Notes: generated by a model not told the origin, from the sequence alone. A stretch of 57,676 nt of DNA from Brenneria sp. hezel4-2-4 (GCF_013155275.1 NZ_JABJXS010000017.1:1-57676); one strand, 5' to 3'. Positions 17,575 through 27,510 are shown, counted from the stretch's first letter. Made by a program: numbers and translations.

Positions 17575-18348
17575 ATGCGCTATTTCAAAGTGTTGGCTAT
17601 CGGTTTTATCGGCGTGTCGCTGTTGTCATTCGGGCAGAGTCTGGCGACGGCTACGCGCAGCGGAGAAATATTCAGCGGCCAGAACTGGTGGTCGGCCCAG
17701 CGCGGTTCCGCCGGGGTTGCGCCGGATCCGGTCGCTTCGAGCGGTACGGCGATCGTTCAGGTTTATGTCGCGCCTACCTATGGCTGGCGCGGTCTGGTGG
17801 CGGTTCATCCGTGGATCATTTTCAAGAAAGCGGGCGAAACCCGCTATAGCCGCTATGAGGTCGTCAGGTGGGGCAGCGATAATGTGGTGCGCCGTAACTA
17901 TATGAGCGCCGATGGGTTCTGGTTCGGCGCCGTACCCAAACTCCTGGTGGAGCATCGCGGCGCCGATGCCGAGGCGATGATCCCGCAGATAGAAGCCGCA
18001 ATCAAAAATTACCCCTGGCCGCGCACCTACCGCGCCTGGCCCGGCCCTAACAGCAATACCTTTATCGCCCATATCGGCAGGGAAGTGCCTGAACTGAGGC
18101 TGGATTTACCGGCCAACGCCATCGGCAAGGATTACCGCTCGCTGGCGCATCCGATTGGGCTACCCCCGTCGGGCAGGGGATTACAGGTCTCGCTGCTGGG
18201 CGTGTTGGGGGTGACCGTGGGGGTGGAAGAAGGCATTGAGGCCAATATTTTAGGCGTCAATCTGGGGGTGGATATTAACCCCCCGGCGCTGCGTTTGCCG
18301 TTTATCGGCCGCCTTGGCTATGACAATGCGGAAAAGAATGAAAGCTAG
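17575..18348 (+). CDS. DUF3750 domain-containing exported protein
   Basis: Protein of 257 aa of the DUF3750 family, whose function is unknown. A hydrophobic N-terminal segment (about 6-25) acts as a signal peptide or anchor. The conserved core runs from about 55 to 235: VYVAPTYGWRGLVAVHPWI, then YEVVRWG, YPWPRTYRAWPGPNSNTF and HIGREVP, and a glycine-rich ending LLGVLGVTVGVEEG with ANILGVNLGVD. The many conserved Trp, Pro and His residues suggest an enzyme or binding fold in the periplasm. It stands alone between the MCP terminator and the convergent ABC-transporter operon. Confidence 0.8.
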   Translation: MRYFKVLAIGFIGVSLLSFGQSLATATRSGEIFSGQNWWSAQRGSAGVAPDPVASSGTAIVQVYVAPTYGWRGLVAVHPWIIFKKAGETRYSRYEVVRWGSDNVVRRNYMSADGFWFGAVPKLLVEHRGADAEAMIPQIEAAIKNYPWPRTYRAWPGPNSNTFIAHIGREVPELRLDLPANAIGKDYRSLAHPIGLPPSGRGLQVSLLGVLGVTVGVEEGIEANILGVNLGVDINPPALRLPFIGRLGYDNAEKNES

Positions 18349-18374
18349 ACTGGCGGCATTGACGGTAAAAGAGT

Positions 18375-20207
18375 TCACGGCTCCAGCACCCGGTGTCCCG
18401 GGGATACCTCGATAAATCTGCGGGGCGGATGAACATAGCCGAGCGGCCGGACGGGGCTTTTCAACTCTTCTATCGCCGCATTTCTCCGCAGCCCTCTGCG
18501 CGCCGGATCGGGCACCGGCACCGCTGCAATCAGCTTTTTGGTGTAGGGATGCTGCGGATTGGCGAATATCGCCTCGCGCGGGCCGATCTCGACGATTTCG
18601 CCCAGACACATCACCGCCACCCGGTGGCTGACGCGCTCCACTACCGCCATATCATGGGAAATGAACAGAAACGCGATTTTGAACTGTTCCTGTAGATCGA
18701 GCAGCAGATTGCACACTTGCGCCTTGATCGACACATCCAGCGCGGAAACGCTCTCGTCGGCGATGATCACTTTCGGGTTAAGCGCCAGTGCGCGGGCAAT
18801 CGCCACGCGCTGGCGTTGACCGCCGGAAAACTCATGCGGATAGCGATCCATCATCGCCGGCGATAGCCCGACCCGTTCCAGCAGTTCGGCGACTTTCTGC
18901 CGCGCTTCGGAATGGGACGCCAGCCGATGTTTGATCATCGGTTCGGCGACGGCGGCGCCCACGGTCATACGGGGGTTGAGGCTGGAGAACGGATCCTGAA
19001 AGATCATCTGTACGCTGCGGCGCATCGTCCGCAGCCCGAGCAGGTCGAGCGCCATGACGTCGTAACCATCGAGCATGATGTCTCCGCTGCGCGGTTCGAT
19101 CAGGCGGGTAATCGAACGACCGGTGGTCGATTTGCCGCAGCCGGACTCGCCCACCAGCGACAGAGTTTCTCCCTGAAACAGATCGAACGAAACATCCTCC
19201 ACCGCATGTACCGCGCCGCTGGCGCGCCCCAGCAGACCGGAGCGAATATCAAACCTGGTCACCAGATTTTTCACCGACAGCACGGGAGTTTTGCCGCGTT
19301 CGACCGTGTCCGCCACCTCGTTGGCGGCGAAGATTTCTCCGCTTGCCATATCCACGCGCGGGAAGCGCAGCGGCCAGGCTCGCCCCTCCATCGAACCCAG
19401 TTTCGGCACCGCCGCCAGCAATGCCCGGGTGTAGGGATGTTTTCCGTGGTGGAAGACATCGGCGGTGTTGCCGGTTTCCACCTGATCGCCGCGAAACATG
19501 ACGAGGGTACGGTCGGCAATTTCCGCCACCACGCCCATGTCATGGGTGATAAACAGCACGGCCATCCCGTCCTCTTCCTGCAATTGCTTGATGAGATCGA
19601 GTATCTGGCCCTGAATGGTGACGTCCAGGGCGGTGGTCGGCTCATCGGCGATCAGTAATTTGGGGCGTGACGCCAGCGCCATGGCGATCATCACCCGCTG
19701 GCGCATGCCGCCGGAAAACTGATGGGGATACTCGTTGAAACGGTTCGCGGCGTTTGGAATGCGCACCTTTTCCAGCAGACGGACGGTTTCTGCCCGCGCG
19801 TCTGTCTTGCTCATGCCCTTGTGACGCGTCAGCACCTCTGAAATCTGCCTGCCGATGGTAAAAACCGGGTTGAGCGAGGTCATCGGCTCCTGAAAGATCA
19901 TTGCCGCGTCATTGCCGCGCACGCCGCGCATCTGCTGTTCCGAAAGGGAGAGAATATCCTTGCCGTTCAGTATGATTCGGCCTTCAATGCGGCTCGAACG
20001 GGGATCGAGCAGGCGCATCACGGAAAGCGAGGTGACGCTTTTGCCGGATCCGCTCTCGCCGACAACGGCAACGGTTTCCCCGGCCTTCACCTCGAAGGAA
20101 ATATCGCGCACCACGGGGTGCCATTGTCCGTCCGTCAGGAAGGAGGTGGTAAGGTTTTGCACCGCAAGCAGGGTTTCAGGCGCCGGCTTTATCGCGTTTA
20201 TAGTCAT
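18375..20207 (-). CDS. gsiA: dipeptide/glutathione-type ABC transporter, fused double ATPase (GsiA-like)
   Basis: Cytoplasmic ATPase subunit of 610 aa with two complete ABC modules in tandem, as in GsiA/DppDF fusions. Module 1 has Walker A GESGSGKS, signature FSGGMRQR and Walker B LLIADEPT; module 2 has [16 protein letters not shown] and [12 protein letters not shown]. Each ends with the oligopeptide-transporter C-terminal zone ([24 protein letters not shown]). I chose the ATG at 20207 because AAGGTGA sits just upstream; it starts 5 bp after the gamma-glutamyltransferase-like gene. It is the last gene of the operon and powers uptake through the two permeases. The ligand, possibly a gamma-glutamyl peptide, is inferred. 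Confidence 0.88.
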   Translation of the reverse strand: MTINAIKPAPETLLAVQNLTTSFLTDGQWHPVVRDISFEVKAGETVAVVGESGSGKSVTSLSVMRLLDPRSSRIEGRIILNGKDILSLSEQQMRGVRGNDAAMIFQEPMTSLNPVFTIGRQISEVLTRHKGMSKTDARAETVRLLEKVRIPNAANRFNEYPHQFSGGMRQRVMIAMALASRPKLLIADEPTTALDVTIQGQILDLIKQLQEEDGMAVLFITHDMGVVAEIADRTLVMFRGDQVETGNTADVFHHGKHPYTRALLAAVPKLGSMEGRAWPLRFPRVDMASGEIFAANEVADTVERGKTPVLSVKNLVTRFDIRSGLLGRASGAVHAVEDVSFDLFQGETLSLVGESGCGKSTTGRSITRLIEPRSGDIMLDGYDVMALDLLGLRTMRRSVQMIFQDPFSSLNPRMTVGAAVAEPMIKHRLASHSEARQKVAELLERVGLSPAMMDRYPHEFSGGQRQRVAIARALALNPKVIIADESVSALDVSIKAQVCNLLLDLQEQFKIAFLFISHDMAVVERVSHRVAVMCLGEIVEIGPREAIFANPQHPYTKKLIAAVPVPDPARRGLRRNAAIEELKSPVRPLGYVHPPRRFIEVSPGHRVLEP

Positions 20208-20212
20208 GATGG

Positions 20213-21997
20213 TCACCTTCCGATAGCGTATGCCTGCATCAGGCGGGGGGTGGCGGCGGCGCGCAACAGGCCGTCGGCATCGCGGCGGGCCGCGGTCAAG
20301 CGCCCCACCGTCCACGGATCGGCCACTGAAATATCGTGGCCCCGGGCTTTCAGCGCCGACAGGGTCGCTTCACCGATGCTGCTTTCGATCATCAGATGGC
20401 CCGGCTGGCGGGTACGTGGATAGAACGAACCCGGGAAATGCGTGGTATGGAACAGCGGCAGGTCAATCGCCTGTTGCAGGTTGATGCCAAAATGCGCGTA
20501 ACGCAGGAAGAACGACAGTTGCCACTGATCCTGCTGGTCGCCGCCCGGGGTGCCGAAGGCCAGCGTCGGTTTGCCCAGATACAGGGCCAGCGACGGGGTG
20601 AGGGTGGTGCGCGGACGCTTGCCGGGGGCCAGCGAGGTGGGCAGACCGGGTTTCAGCCAGAACATCTGGGCGCGGGAATTGAGGCAGAAACCCAGCCCGG
20701 GGATGACGGGCGACGATTGCAGCCAGCCGCCCGACGGCGTGACCGACACCATGTTGCCCTGGCGATCGATCACATCGATATGCACGGTGTCGCCGCGTTT
20801 CTCGGTGAGGTGCGACATGGTTGGCTCGTAAACGGAGCCGCGGGCGCGCATCGCGGCGAGCATCTGCATAGTCAGATCGTACTGCGCCTCATAGCCGGAT
20901 ACCCGGCCCGGGCGCAGATCCATCGACGCCTGTGCGGTAATCAGCCTGCGGCGCGCCTGGTTATAATCATCAGCAAGCAAGGTTTGCATCGGCACCGGCG
21001 CGAATTGGGGATCGCCGTAATAGACCTCGCGATCCGCATAGGCGAGCTTCATGGCCTCCACCACGGTGTGGACGAATTCGACCCCAACCGGATCCATCGC
21101 GCCGATATCGATGCCCTTTAACAACGCCAGCGATTGCAGCAGAACCGGTCCTTGTCCCCAGGCGCCGGTTTTGGCGATAGTCCAGCCGTGATAGTCGTAG
21201 GTGGTGGGTTCTTCGATGGTCGCGCGCCAGTTGGCCATATCCCCGGCGGTCAATACCCCCTTGTGGCGCCGGCCGCTGGCATCCATGACCTCGGCCGTGC
21301 GTAAGTAGTCGTCGATCGCCTCGGCGACAAAGCCGCGGTAAAAGGCGTCTCGCGCCGCCTCAATGCCCGCCTCGCGGCCCGGCCGCGCTTCAGCTTCACT
21401 AATGATCCGCCGCCAGGTCGCGGCCAGAACCGGGTTCTTGAAGTTCGACTGCGCGGCCGGCGCCACGCCGCCCGGCAACCAGGTGTCATAGGAAGTCGGC
21501 CACTCCGTCCGGAAGAATTCGGCCAGTTCGTTAATGGTGGCGGCGACGCGCGGCAGCATCGGATGGCCGTTTTCCAGGTAGTGGATGGCCGGCTCCAGCA
21601 CCTCGCGCACCGTCATGGTGCCGTAATCGCGCAGCATCAGCATCCAGCCGTCAAAAGCGCCGGGGATCACGGTGGCAAGCAGGCCATCGCCGGGGATCAG
21701 ATCGAGACCTTCGGCGGTATAATGCTCGATGGTGGCGCCCGCCGGCGCCGTTCCCTGCGCGCAGATGACTTCTACCTTGTTTTTCTTGCTGGAATACAGG
21801 ATGGCGGGCATATCGCCGCCGGGGCCGTTCAGATGCGGTTCGACGACCTGTAGCACAAAGCCCGTCGCCACAGCGGCATCAAAGGCATTGCCGCCTTTTT
21901 CCAGTATGCTCATGCCGACCGCCGAGGCAATCCAGTGGGTGGAGGTTACGACGCCGAATGTGCCCAGGATTTCGGGACGTGTGGTAAAAGCGTTCAT
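20213..21997 (-). CDS. gamma-glutamyltransferase/hydrolase family protein, cytoplasmic
   Basis: N-terminal-nucleophile hydrolase of the GGT family, 594 aa. The large-subunit part carries EKGGNAFDAAVATGFVL and the small subunit begins at the predicted self-cleavage point with nucleophile T404 in GDTVHIDVID, followed by GNMVSVTPSGG. Unlike periplasmic E. coli Ggt, it has no signal peptide, so it should act in the cytoplasm on a substrate brought in by the adjoining ABC transporter. It sits between the permease gsiD and the ATPase gene, in the place where E. coli gsi has the related Ntn hydrolase iaaA. Glutathione or another gamma-glutamyl compound is the inferred substrate. Confidence 0.85.
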   Translation of the reverse strand: MNAFTTRPEILGTFGVVTSTHWIASAVGMSILEKGGNAFDAAVATGFVLQVVEPHLNGPGGDMPAILYSSKKNKVEVICAQGTAPAGATIEHYTAEGLDLIPGDGLLATVIPGAFDGWMLMLRDYGTMTVREVLEPAIHYLENGHPMLPRVAATINELAEFFRTEWPTSYDTWLPGGVAPAAQSNFKNPVLAATWRRIISEAEARPGREAGIEAARDAFYRGFVAEAIDDYLRTAEVMDASGRRHKGVLTAGDMANWRATIEEPTTYDYHGWTIAKTGAWGQGPVLLQSLALLKGIDIGAMDPVGVEFVHTVVEAMKLAYADREVYYGDPQFAPVPMQTLLADDYNQARRRLITAQASMDLRPGRVSGYEAQYDLTMQMLAAMRARGSVYEPTMSHLTEKRGDTVHIDVIDRQGNMVSVTPSGGWLQSSPVIPGLGFCLNSRAQMFWLKPGLPTSLAPGKRPRTTLTPSLALYLGKPTLAFGTPGGDQQDQWQLSFFLRYAHFGINLQQAIDLPLFHTTHFPGSFYPRTRQPGHLMIESSIGEATLSALKARGHDISVADPWTVGRLTAARRDADGLLRAAATPRLMQAYAIGR

Positions 21998-22018
21998 TAC
22001 GATATCCTTTTGTCTTGT

Positions 22019-22891
22019 TTAATTTTCGCGCGGATCGAGCGCATCGCGCAGACCATCGCCAAGCAGATTGAAGCCGATAACCACCAGAAAAATCGCCACG
22101 CCCGGCCACATCGCCATCCAGGGCGCCTGCGTCAGGAAATTCTTGGCGACATTGAGCATGGAACCCCAGCTGGCGGCGGGCGCCTGCTGACCGAGACCGA
22201 GGAAAGAAAGGCTGGCCTCGGCGATAATGGCGGTCGCCACCGTCAGCGTCGCCTGTACGATAATCGGCGGCAGGATATTAGGCAGAATGTAACGCAGCAG
22301 GATATCGCCGTGGCCCAGGCCGATGGATCGCGCCCCTTCGATATAGTCTTCGGTTTTCACCGCCAGCACCTGTGAACGCGTCAGGCGCACGAAGATCGGC
22401 ATGGCGGAGAGGCCGATGGCGATCATGGCGTTGGTCAGGCTCGGCCCCAGAAAGGCGGCAAGCGCAATCGCCATGATAAGGAAAGGCATAGCGAGAAACG
22501 CTTCGGTGATACGCGAGATCGTCTGATCGAGCCAGCCGCCGAAATAACCGGAAAGCAGGCCCAACGGCACGCCGGTCAGCACGGCGATGGCGACCGAGAT
22601 CACGCCAGCCATCAGCGAGGCCTGTGCGCCCCAGACCATGCGCGAGAGCATATCGCGGCCGATATCGTCGGTGCCGAACCAATGGGCGGCGGAGGGCGCC
22701 TGGCGGATCGCGCTCCAACTGGTGGCATAAGGATCGGCCAGCGGCAGAACGGGCGCCAGTAGCGCCAGCAGAGTGAAAAAAACGATGATGATCAGTCCGG
22801 CAATCGAGCTGCGATTGCGCTTCATCTTCTTCCAGGCGCGATTCTCCCGCGCGGCCTGCGGCGCGGCCAATTGCGGTTCGGAAACGCTCAT
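22019..22891 (-). CDS. gsiD: peptide/glutathione ABC transporter permease (GsiD/DppC-like)
   Basis: Inner-membrane permease of 290 aa. An N-terminal OppC-type segment and first helix (RNRSSIAGLIIIVFFTLLAL) are followed by the binding-protein-dependent transport core with about five more helices; EGARSIGLGHGDILLRYILPN is the EAA loop that docks on the ATPase. The start overlaps the gsiC stop in ATGA, so the two are translationally coupled and form the heterodimeric channel. Confidence 0.87.
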   Translation of the reverse strand: MSVSEPQLAAPQAARENRAWKKMKRNRSSIAGLIIIVFFTLLALLAPVLPLADPYATSWSAIRQAPSAAHWFGTDDIGRDMLSRMVWGAQASLMAGVISVAIAVLTGVPLGLLSGYFGGWLDQTISRITEAFLAMPFLIMAIALAAFLGPSLTNAMIAIGLSAMPIFVRLTRSQVLAVKTEDYIEGARSIGLGHGDILLRYILPNILPPIIVQATLTVATAIIAEASLSFLGLGQQAPAASWGSMLNVAKNFLTQAPWMAMWPGVAIFLVVIGFNLLGDGLRDALDPREN

Positions 22892-23835
22892 AGCGCGCTC
22901 CTCATTCGCGGATTAAGCAGAACGGCAACCACGTCGGCCAGCAGATTCATGAAAATAAAGCCGACCGCGGTGCAGAGCACCACGCCCTGAACCACCGCAT
23001 AGTCGCGGTTAAACACCGCATCGACGATCAGTTTGCCGAAACCGGGAATGGTGAAGATTTGCTCGGTCAGCACCGCCCCGGCCAGCAGTTCGCCAAACAG
23101 CAGCGCGGTCAGCGTAATGACCGGGGACAGCGCATTGCGGAAAGCGTGGCTGAGCACCACTTCCCGATTGGAGAGTCCTTTGGCGCGCGCCGTGCGGATA
23201 TAATCCGATTTCAGCACCGACAGCATCGCCGAGCGGGTGTGGCGCATTAGCGTCGCCGCCAGCGCCGTGCCGAGTACGAAGGCGGGCATGATGGTGGTCT
23301 GTAGCGAACGCAGCGGATCGACGAACACCGATTCGTAGCCCGAGGCGGGCAACCACCCCAACTGCACGGAAACCAGCAGGATCAGCATGATGCCGAGCCA
23401 AAAATTGGGCACTGACAGGCCGGACAACGCCAGGATGTTAGCGAGGTAATCTATCGCCGTATTCTGCTTAATCGCCGCCAGAATACCGATCGGTACGCCG
23501 ATAATCAGCGCGAAGAACATCGACATCACCGCCAGTTGAATCGTCACCGGCAGTTTTTCGCCAATCAGCTCCAGCACCGGCTGATTGGTGCGCAGCGAAA
23601 CGCCGAAATCACCCTGGACGACGTCGCCGAGCCAGTAGAAATATTGATAAACCACGGGATCGTTCATGCGGTATTTTTCGCGCAGTAATTCAACGACCGC
23701 CGGATCGCGCTCTTCGCCCGCCATCGCCAGGATCGGATCCCCCGGCAGCAGCTTTTGCAGCGAAAAGACGAAAATGGAGATGATCAACAGCGTCGGTATG
23801 GCTACCAGCAGCCGTTTGCCGATATAGATGTGCAT
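22888..23835 (-). CDS. gsiC: peptide/glutathione ABC transporter permease (GsiC/DppB-like)
   Basis: Inner-membrane permease of 315 aa of the DppB type: N-terminal helix (KRLLVAIPTLLIISIFVFSL), LPGDP, a large periplasmic loop, then a six-helix core with the EAA loop (RTARAKGLSNREVVLSHAFRN). It pairs with the gene overlapping it downstream and follows the binding-protein gene after a 79-bp gap. Confidence 0.87.
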   Translation of the reverse strand: MHIYIGKRLLVAIPTLLIISIFVFSLQKLLPGDPILAMAGEERDPAVVELLREKYRMNDPVVYQYFYWLGDVVQGDFGVSLRTNQPVLELIGEKLPVTIQLAVMSMFFALIIGVPIGILAAIKQNTAIDYLANILALSGLSVPNFWLGIMLILLVSVQLGWLPASGYESVFVDPLRSLQTTIMPAFVLGTALAATLMRHTRSAMLSVLKSDYIRTARAKGLSNREVVLSHAFRNALSPVITLTALLFGELLAGAVLTEQIFTIPGFGKLIVDAVFNRDYAVVQGVVLCTAVGFIFMNLLADVVAVLLNPRMRSAL

Positions 23836-23914
23836 GAAAGCGAGTCCTCATTGCAATACGTCGACCGGATATCCGGGGGCATCAGGCGCGCCCCGGGATG
23901 TTGACAGGGCGGGC

Positions 23915-25426
23915 TTAGTTGCCTTTCCTGACGCCCGTCAGGCGGATCATGCCGTCAGCCGACGGCGTGAAGCCGGCGATGCTTTTGGCGTAGGCATAAA
24001 GATAGGACTGATGACCGAGATAGATGATCGGCAGATCGTCATTCAGTATGCGGGTCGCGGCATCGTATTTCGCCTTGCGCACGGCGTTGTCCGTCGAAGC
24101 GCGCGCTTCATTAAGCAGTTTGTCGACTTCCGGGTTGCAATATTTGGCGTCGTTGATGCCTCCCTGGCAGGTGACGAACTGGTGGATATTGCCGTCCGGA
24201 TCGGGCCGGCCGGACCAGTCGGAACGCGACAGCACATAATTCCCCGCCGTCTGCTCGGCCAGCAGGGTGGCGAACTCGGTGGCCTTCAGCCTGACGTTAA
24301 AGCCCGCTTCGGCCGCCATCGACTGAACAACCTGCATCATCTGCGTTTGCGTGGTGTTGTTGGCATGCTGAAGTTCGATATCGTATTTTTCGAAACCGGC
24401 TTCTTTCATCAGTGCTTTAGCTTTCGGCACATCGCGGGCCGAGACCGGGATATCTTTGTTGTACCACGGGCTGGTTGACGGCCACGGCTGGTTGCCGGCT
24501 AAGGCGGTTCCCTCAAATACCACCTGATTGATGGCTTCACGATCGATGGAAAGCGAAAACGCCTGCCGCAGACGCTTATCCTTGCCGAAAGGGTTATCCG
24601 CCCGCGGGCCGTTGCCGATGTTGACATACATCGCCATGTAGCCCGGCCCCACGACTTTGCCATAAACCAGATTGGCGTTTCTCTGCACGGCGGCGGTGTC
24701 GGATGCGGAAATGCGTTCGGCAAGATCGAGATCGCCGGATTGCAGGTTGGCGAGGCGTACCGTGGTATCCGGAATAGGGAGGAAAGTCACCTTGTCGATA
24801 AAGATATTGTCGGCATTCCAGTAGTCGGCGAACTTCTCCAGTACGATGCGATCCTGCTGAATGCGCTGAACAAACTTGAAGGCGCCGGAGCAAACCGGGT
24901 TAGATCCGAAATTGGCGCCCAGTTCCTTGCCGGCTTTGGGCGAAATCATCATGCCGGCGCGATCCGATAGCTGGGCCAGCAGGCTGGCGTCCGGGTTGGT
25001 GAGGGTGAATGTGATCTGGTATTCGCCGGTCGCCTCAACCTTGGAGACGGATGCCAGTTCGCTCTTGCGGCGTGATTCCGGCATCGTCTGGTAACGTTCG
25101 ATATTATAGACGGCCGCCTCGGCGTTGAAAGGCGTGCCGTCGTGGAACACCACCCCTTCGCGCAGATCCATGACCAGCGTGCCGCCGTCCGCGCCCCATT
25201 CCCATTTGGTCGCCAACTGAGGCACGATCGACAAGGTGTTGTCGACATCAACCAGCTTGTCGCACAGGCTGGTATAAACGATACGCCCGACGAAGGTGCG
25301 GGACTGGGCGGGGTCGAGTACGTCGGCGTCGTCCTGCAAGCCAATTCGCAATTCCGCTGAGAACGCCGTGGATGCCATCAAAGTACCGGCCAGCAAGAGC
25401 CCGGTTTGTCGCGTTAATCGGTTCAT
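23915..25426 (-). CDS. gsiB: periplasmic solute-binding protein, family 5 (GsiB-like)
   Basis: Periplasmic receptor of the ABC importer, 503 aa. I chose the ATG at 25426 (GAGGA upstream) because it starts directly with a signal peptide, MNRLTRQTGLLLAGTLMAST, cleaved near AFS-A. The mature protein has the SBP_bac_5 pattern: LDPAQSRTF near the N-terminus, ATKWEW, REGVVFHDGTPFNAEAAVYN, then SGAFKFV and RQAFSLSIDREAI. The ligand class (di/oligopeptide, glutathione, opine) cannot be fixed by these motifs; the GGT homologue in the operon favours a gamma-glutamyl compound. It is first of the transport genes and 81 bp after the regulator. Confidence 0.86.
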   Translation of the reverse strand: MNRLTRQTGLLLAGTLMASTAFSAELRIGLQDDADVLDPAQSRTFVGRIVYTSLCDKLVDVDNTLSIVPQLATKWEWGADGGTLVMDLREGVVFHDGTPFNAEAAVYNIERYQTMPESRRKSELASVSKVEATGEYQITFTLTNPDASLLAQLSDRAGMMISPKAGKELGANFGSNPVCSGAFKFVQRIQQDRIVLEKFADYWNADNIFIDKVTFLPIPDTTVRLANLQSGDLDLAERISASDTAAVQRNANLVYGKVVGPGYMAMYVNIGNGPRADNPFGKDKRLRQAFSLSIDREAINQVVFEGTALAGNQPWPSTSPWYNKDIPVSARDVPKAKALMKEAGFEKYDIELQHANNTTQTQMMQVVQSMAAEAGFNVRLKATEFATLLAEQTAGNYVLSRSDWSGRPDPDGNIHQFVTCQGGINDAKYCNPEVDKLLNEARASTDNAVRKAKYDAATRILNDDLPIIYLGHQSYLYAYAKSIAGFTPSADGMIRLTGVRKGN

Positions 25427-25507
25427 GTTGTCATTCCTCTGGTCGGTTGCTGCTGGCCGAGTTTCCGGCGTTGTTGTCATCATGGCAGGCAGGGCCTGCT
25501 GAATTTC

Positions 25508-26251
25508 TCAGTTTGCTGCGTCTCCCTGAGTCGCCGGAACGAAATAGCCTATCGACGTCTGGCGTATTAATCGTTCCTCAAGGATCAGCAGATGCTGGCG
25601 CATCGCCTCGCCGGCCCGTTGCGGGTCGCGTGCGGCGATAGCTTCAATGATCTCGGTATGGTGGCTGTGCGAGTCCATGGGAGACGTGCTCTGTTTGCGC
25701 GCCCGCTCGCGTATCGCCTGCCAGGCCGGATCTTGTCGAACACTGTTGACGACGTCGAACAGTGACAGAAAAAGCTGGTTGCCGGCGCTTTGCGCAATCA
25801 GGCGATGGAGTGAACCATCCCACAGTTCGCGCCAGTCGGCGTCGGTACGCTGGTAAATCTTGTCACGGAGTGCGCGCATGCGTTCAATGTCGCTCGGTTT
25901 GGCGCGCAGCGCCGCCAGTTGCGCCAGTTGCGGTTCGATACGCAGCCTTACCTCCATGATTTCCATGAAATTGGTTCCTTCGACCAGGTTTGCCGCATGC
26001 GCCCCCCAACTGTCCGGCCGCTGGCCGAGAAACGTGCCGGCCCCCTGCTTGCGCCAGATCAGTCCTTCCGCTTCGACAACCTCCAGCGCTCGCCGCACTT
26101 CTCGACGGCCAACGCCCCAGCGTTCCGAAAGCGCCCGCTCCGTCGGCAGTTTCCCATCGGGTTCAATGGCGCTCTCGCTCAGCAGTTCGCGCAGTCGCTC
26201 CAGCGCGTAATTTGAATTCTCTGTCGCTTTTTTTTCTAACGTTTTATTCAT
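25508..26251 (-). CDS. FadR-subfamily GntR transcriptional regulator
   Basis: Regulator of 247 aa: winged helix-turn-helix at the N-terminus (PDGKLPTERALSERWGVGRREVRRALEVVEAEGLI) and an all-helical FCD effector domain with the metal- or ligand-binding histidines (LHRLIAQSAGN, HHTEIIEAI, MRQHL). I prefer the start at 26251 over 26299 because a palindrome (26250-26265) overlaps it and would otherwise sit inside the coding sequence. It heads the gsi-type operon and very likely represses it, released by the transported substrate or a product. Confidence 0.85.
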   Translation of the reverse strand: MNKTLEKKATENSNYALERLRELLSESAIEPDGKLPTERALSERWGVGRREVRRALEVVEAEGLIWRKQGAGTFLGQRPDSWGAHAANLVEGTNFMEIMEVRLRIEPQLAQLAALRAKPSDIERMRALRDKIYQRTDADWRELWDGSLHRLIAQSAGNQLFLSLFDVVNSVRQDPAWQAIRERARKQSTSPMDSHSHHTEIIEAIAARDPQRAGEAMRQHLLILEERLIRQTSIGYFVPATQGDAAN

Positions 26252-26265
26252 TGGTTCGTTCCAAT
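26250..26265. promoter_or_regulatory. candidate operator of the FadR-family regulator
   Basis: ATTGG-TTCGTT-CCAAT is an inverted repeat straddling the start codon of the regulator gene; a further ATTGGTTC follows at about 26271. Position suggests autorepression of the whole operon. Binding is inferred. Confidence 0.4.
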
Positions 26266-26506
26266 CTGAAATTGGTTCAAAGAAATCATGTTGTGACAAT
26301 CAAGTCAAGACGTTTTGATAACGGCGGGACGAGTGGGTGGTTTCAGCGCAGCGGAGACACGGAGAACGCGCGGTTAAGGATTGAAAGCAAAGATCGCGGA
26401 AACCCAGCGGTAGTCGGGGCGGCGGTTGCATTCCGGGATGAGGGAGCGAGTGGCGTGGTTTGTATCCGCCGGGGTTGCCCTGGCGGATATCGGACGAACA
26501 AAACGG

Positions 26507-27061
26507 TTATGTGGCGGAGCGATCTTTTTTGGCCGGCATCATTCTTAGCAACGTATTGTCACGTAAGAAATAATGGTGGAACAACGCTGCCGCCGCATGT
26601 AATCCGATCAGCCAATATCCCAGCGGGGCCAGCGTTTCGTGAAGATCGATCAAGCTTCGCGCCAGTTCGACGTTGGCGGGCGACGCGACCGGCATACCAA
26701 TGCCAAAAATAGCCCAGTCGTTGCCGCGCAGATAGCGTGATAATAACCCCAGCACCGGCAAGACCAGAAAAAGCGCATAGATTAGAAAATGTGACAGGTT
26801 GGCAAGGTAACGCTGCCAGAGGGCCGGCGGCGGCACAATGGCTGGCGCCGGATGGGTAAATTTATAAATCAGCCTGGCGACCATCAACAACAAAATGGCA
26901 AAGCCGCAACTGAAATGCGCGCCTATAACAATCTGACGGGCCAGCGATCCCCTCGGGGCCAGACCACGCAACTCTATCGTGGCATAGGTGACGATAACCA
27001 GGAGAAATACTCCCCAGTGCAGCGCTATTTGAACATTCGAAAAACGATCCGATTTTTTCAT
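26507..27061 (-). CDS. cytochrome b561 (CybB/YodB-like)
   Basis: Inner-membrane di-haem b-type cytochrome of 184 aa with four transmembrane helices. Histidines placed for haem ligation are visible in ALHWGVF (helix 1), IGAHFSCG (helix 2), and DLHETLAPLGYWLIGLHAAAALFHHYF (helices 3-4). This family oxidises ubiquinol or passes electrons to superoxide. I chose the ATG at 27061 (MKKSDRFSNVQ) since the upstream extension is not typical. It is a monocistronic gene between the gsi-type regulator and the thiamine salvage genes. Confidence 0.85.
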   Translation of the reverse strand: MKKSDRFSNVQIALHWGVFLLVIVTYATIELRGLAPRGSLARQIVIGAHFSCGFAILLLMVARLIYKFTHPAPAIVPPPALWQRYLANLSHFLIYALFLVLPVLGLLSRYLRGNDWAIFGIGMPVASPANVELARSLIDLHETLAPLGYWLIGLHAAAALFHHYFLRDNTLLRMMPAKKDRSAT

Positions 27062-27390
27062 GCTTCCAAATATCTCTAAAAGTCTGTGAACGCTATCACA
27101 ATACCCTGTTGTTTCTGGGGGAAACCAAAACATTTACATTAATTTAATGATTAAGAAACTTATTGGGGGGTTGCCCGCTGGTGAGTACACCTGTTTTTTA
27201 CCGGTATTTACCCGGTTATTTGTTAGTTTCTGGCGGGAAGCGGTGGATAGGTAGCTGCCTGTCTGGGCGGCTAAAACAGCCTGATGGCGAAAAAAGCCTC
27301 CGGGGATGGATTGTTGTTTCCCGCTTTGTTGGACATACTGTGTCTGACAGATGGCCGTGCCGTCTGTGCGCGTTAATATTTTGATATCAA
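27062..27390. other. intergenic region between cytochrome b561 and the TPP riboswitch
   Basis: These 329 bp separate divergently read units and must hold both promoters. I see no gene, repeat or clear operator before the riboswitch begins. Confidence 0.4.
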
Positions 27391-27466
27391 TGACTCGGGG
27401 TGCCCGTTGGGGCTGAGAAATTACCCGTATTACCTGAACTGGATAATGCCAGCGGAGGGAAGTCAC
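27391..27466 (+). promoter_or_regulatory. TPP (THI-box) riboswitch
   Basis: The aptamer is nearly identical in its conserved parts to the E. coli thiM leader: GACTCGGGGTGCCC, the pyrimidine-sensor GGCTGAGAAA (27411-27420), ACCTGAACTGGATAATGCC (27432-27450) and GGAGGGAAGTC closing helix P1 with GACT (27392-27395 pairs with 27461-27464). The ribosome binding site of thiM lies 40 nt downstream, so control is probably at translation initiation: thiamine pyrophosphate binding shuts thiMD off. Confidence 0.95.
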
Positions 27467-27510
27467 GGTACGCCGACCGGTTGCCGTCTTCTTCGCCGGT
27501 TGGGGGGATC

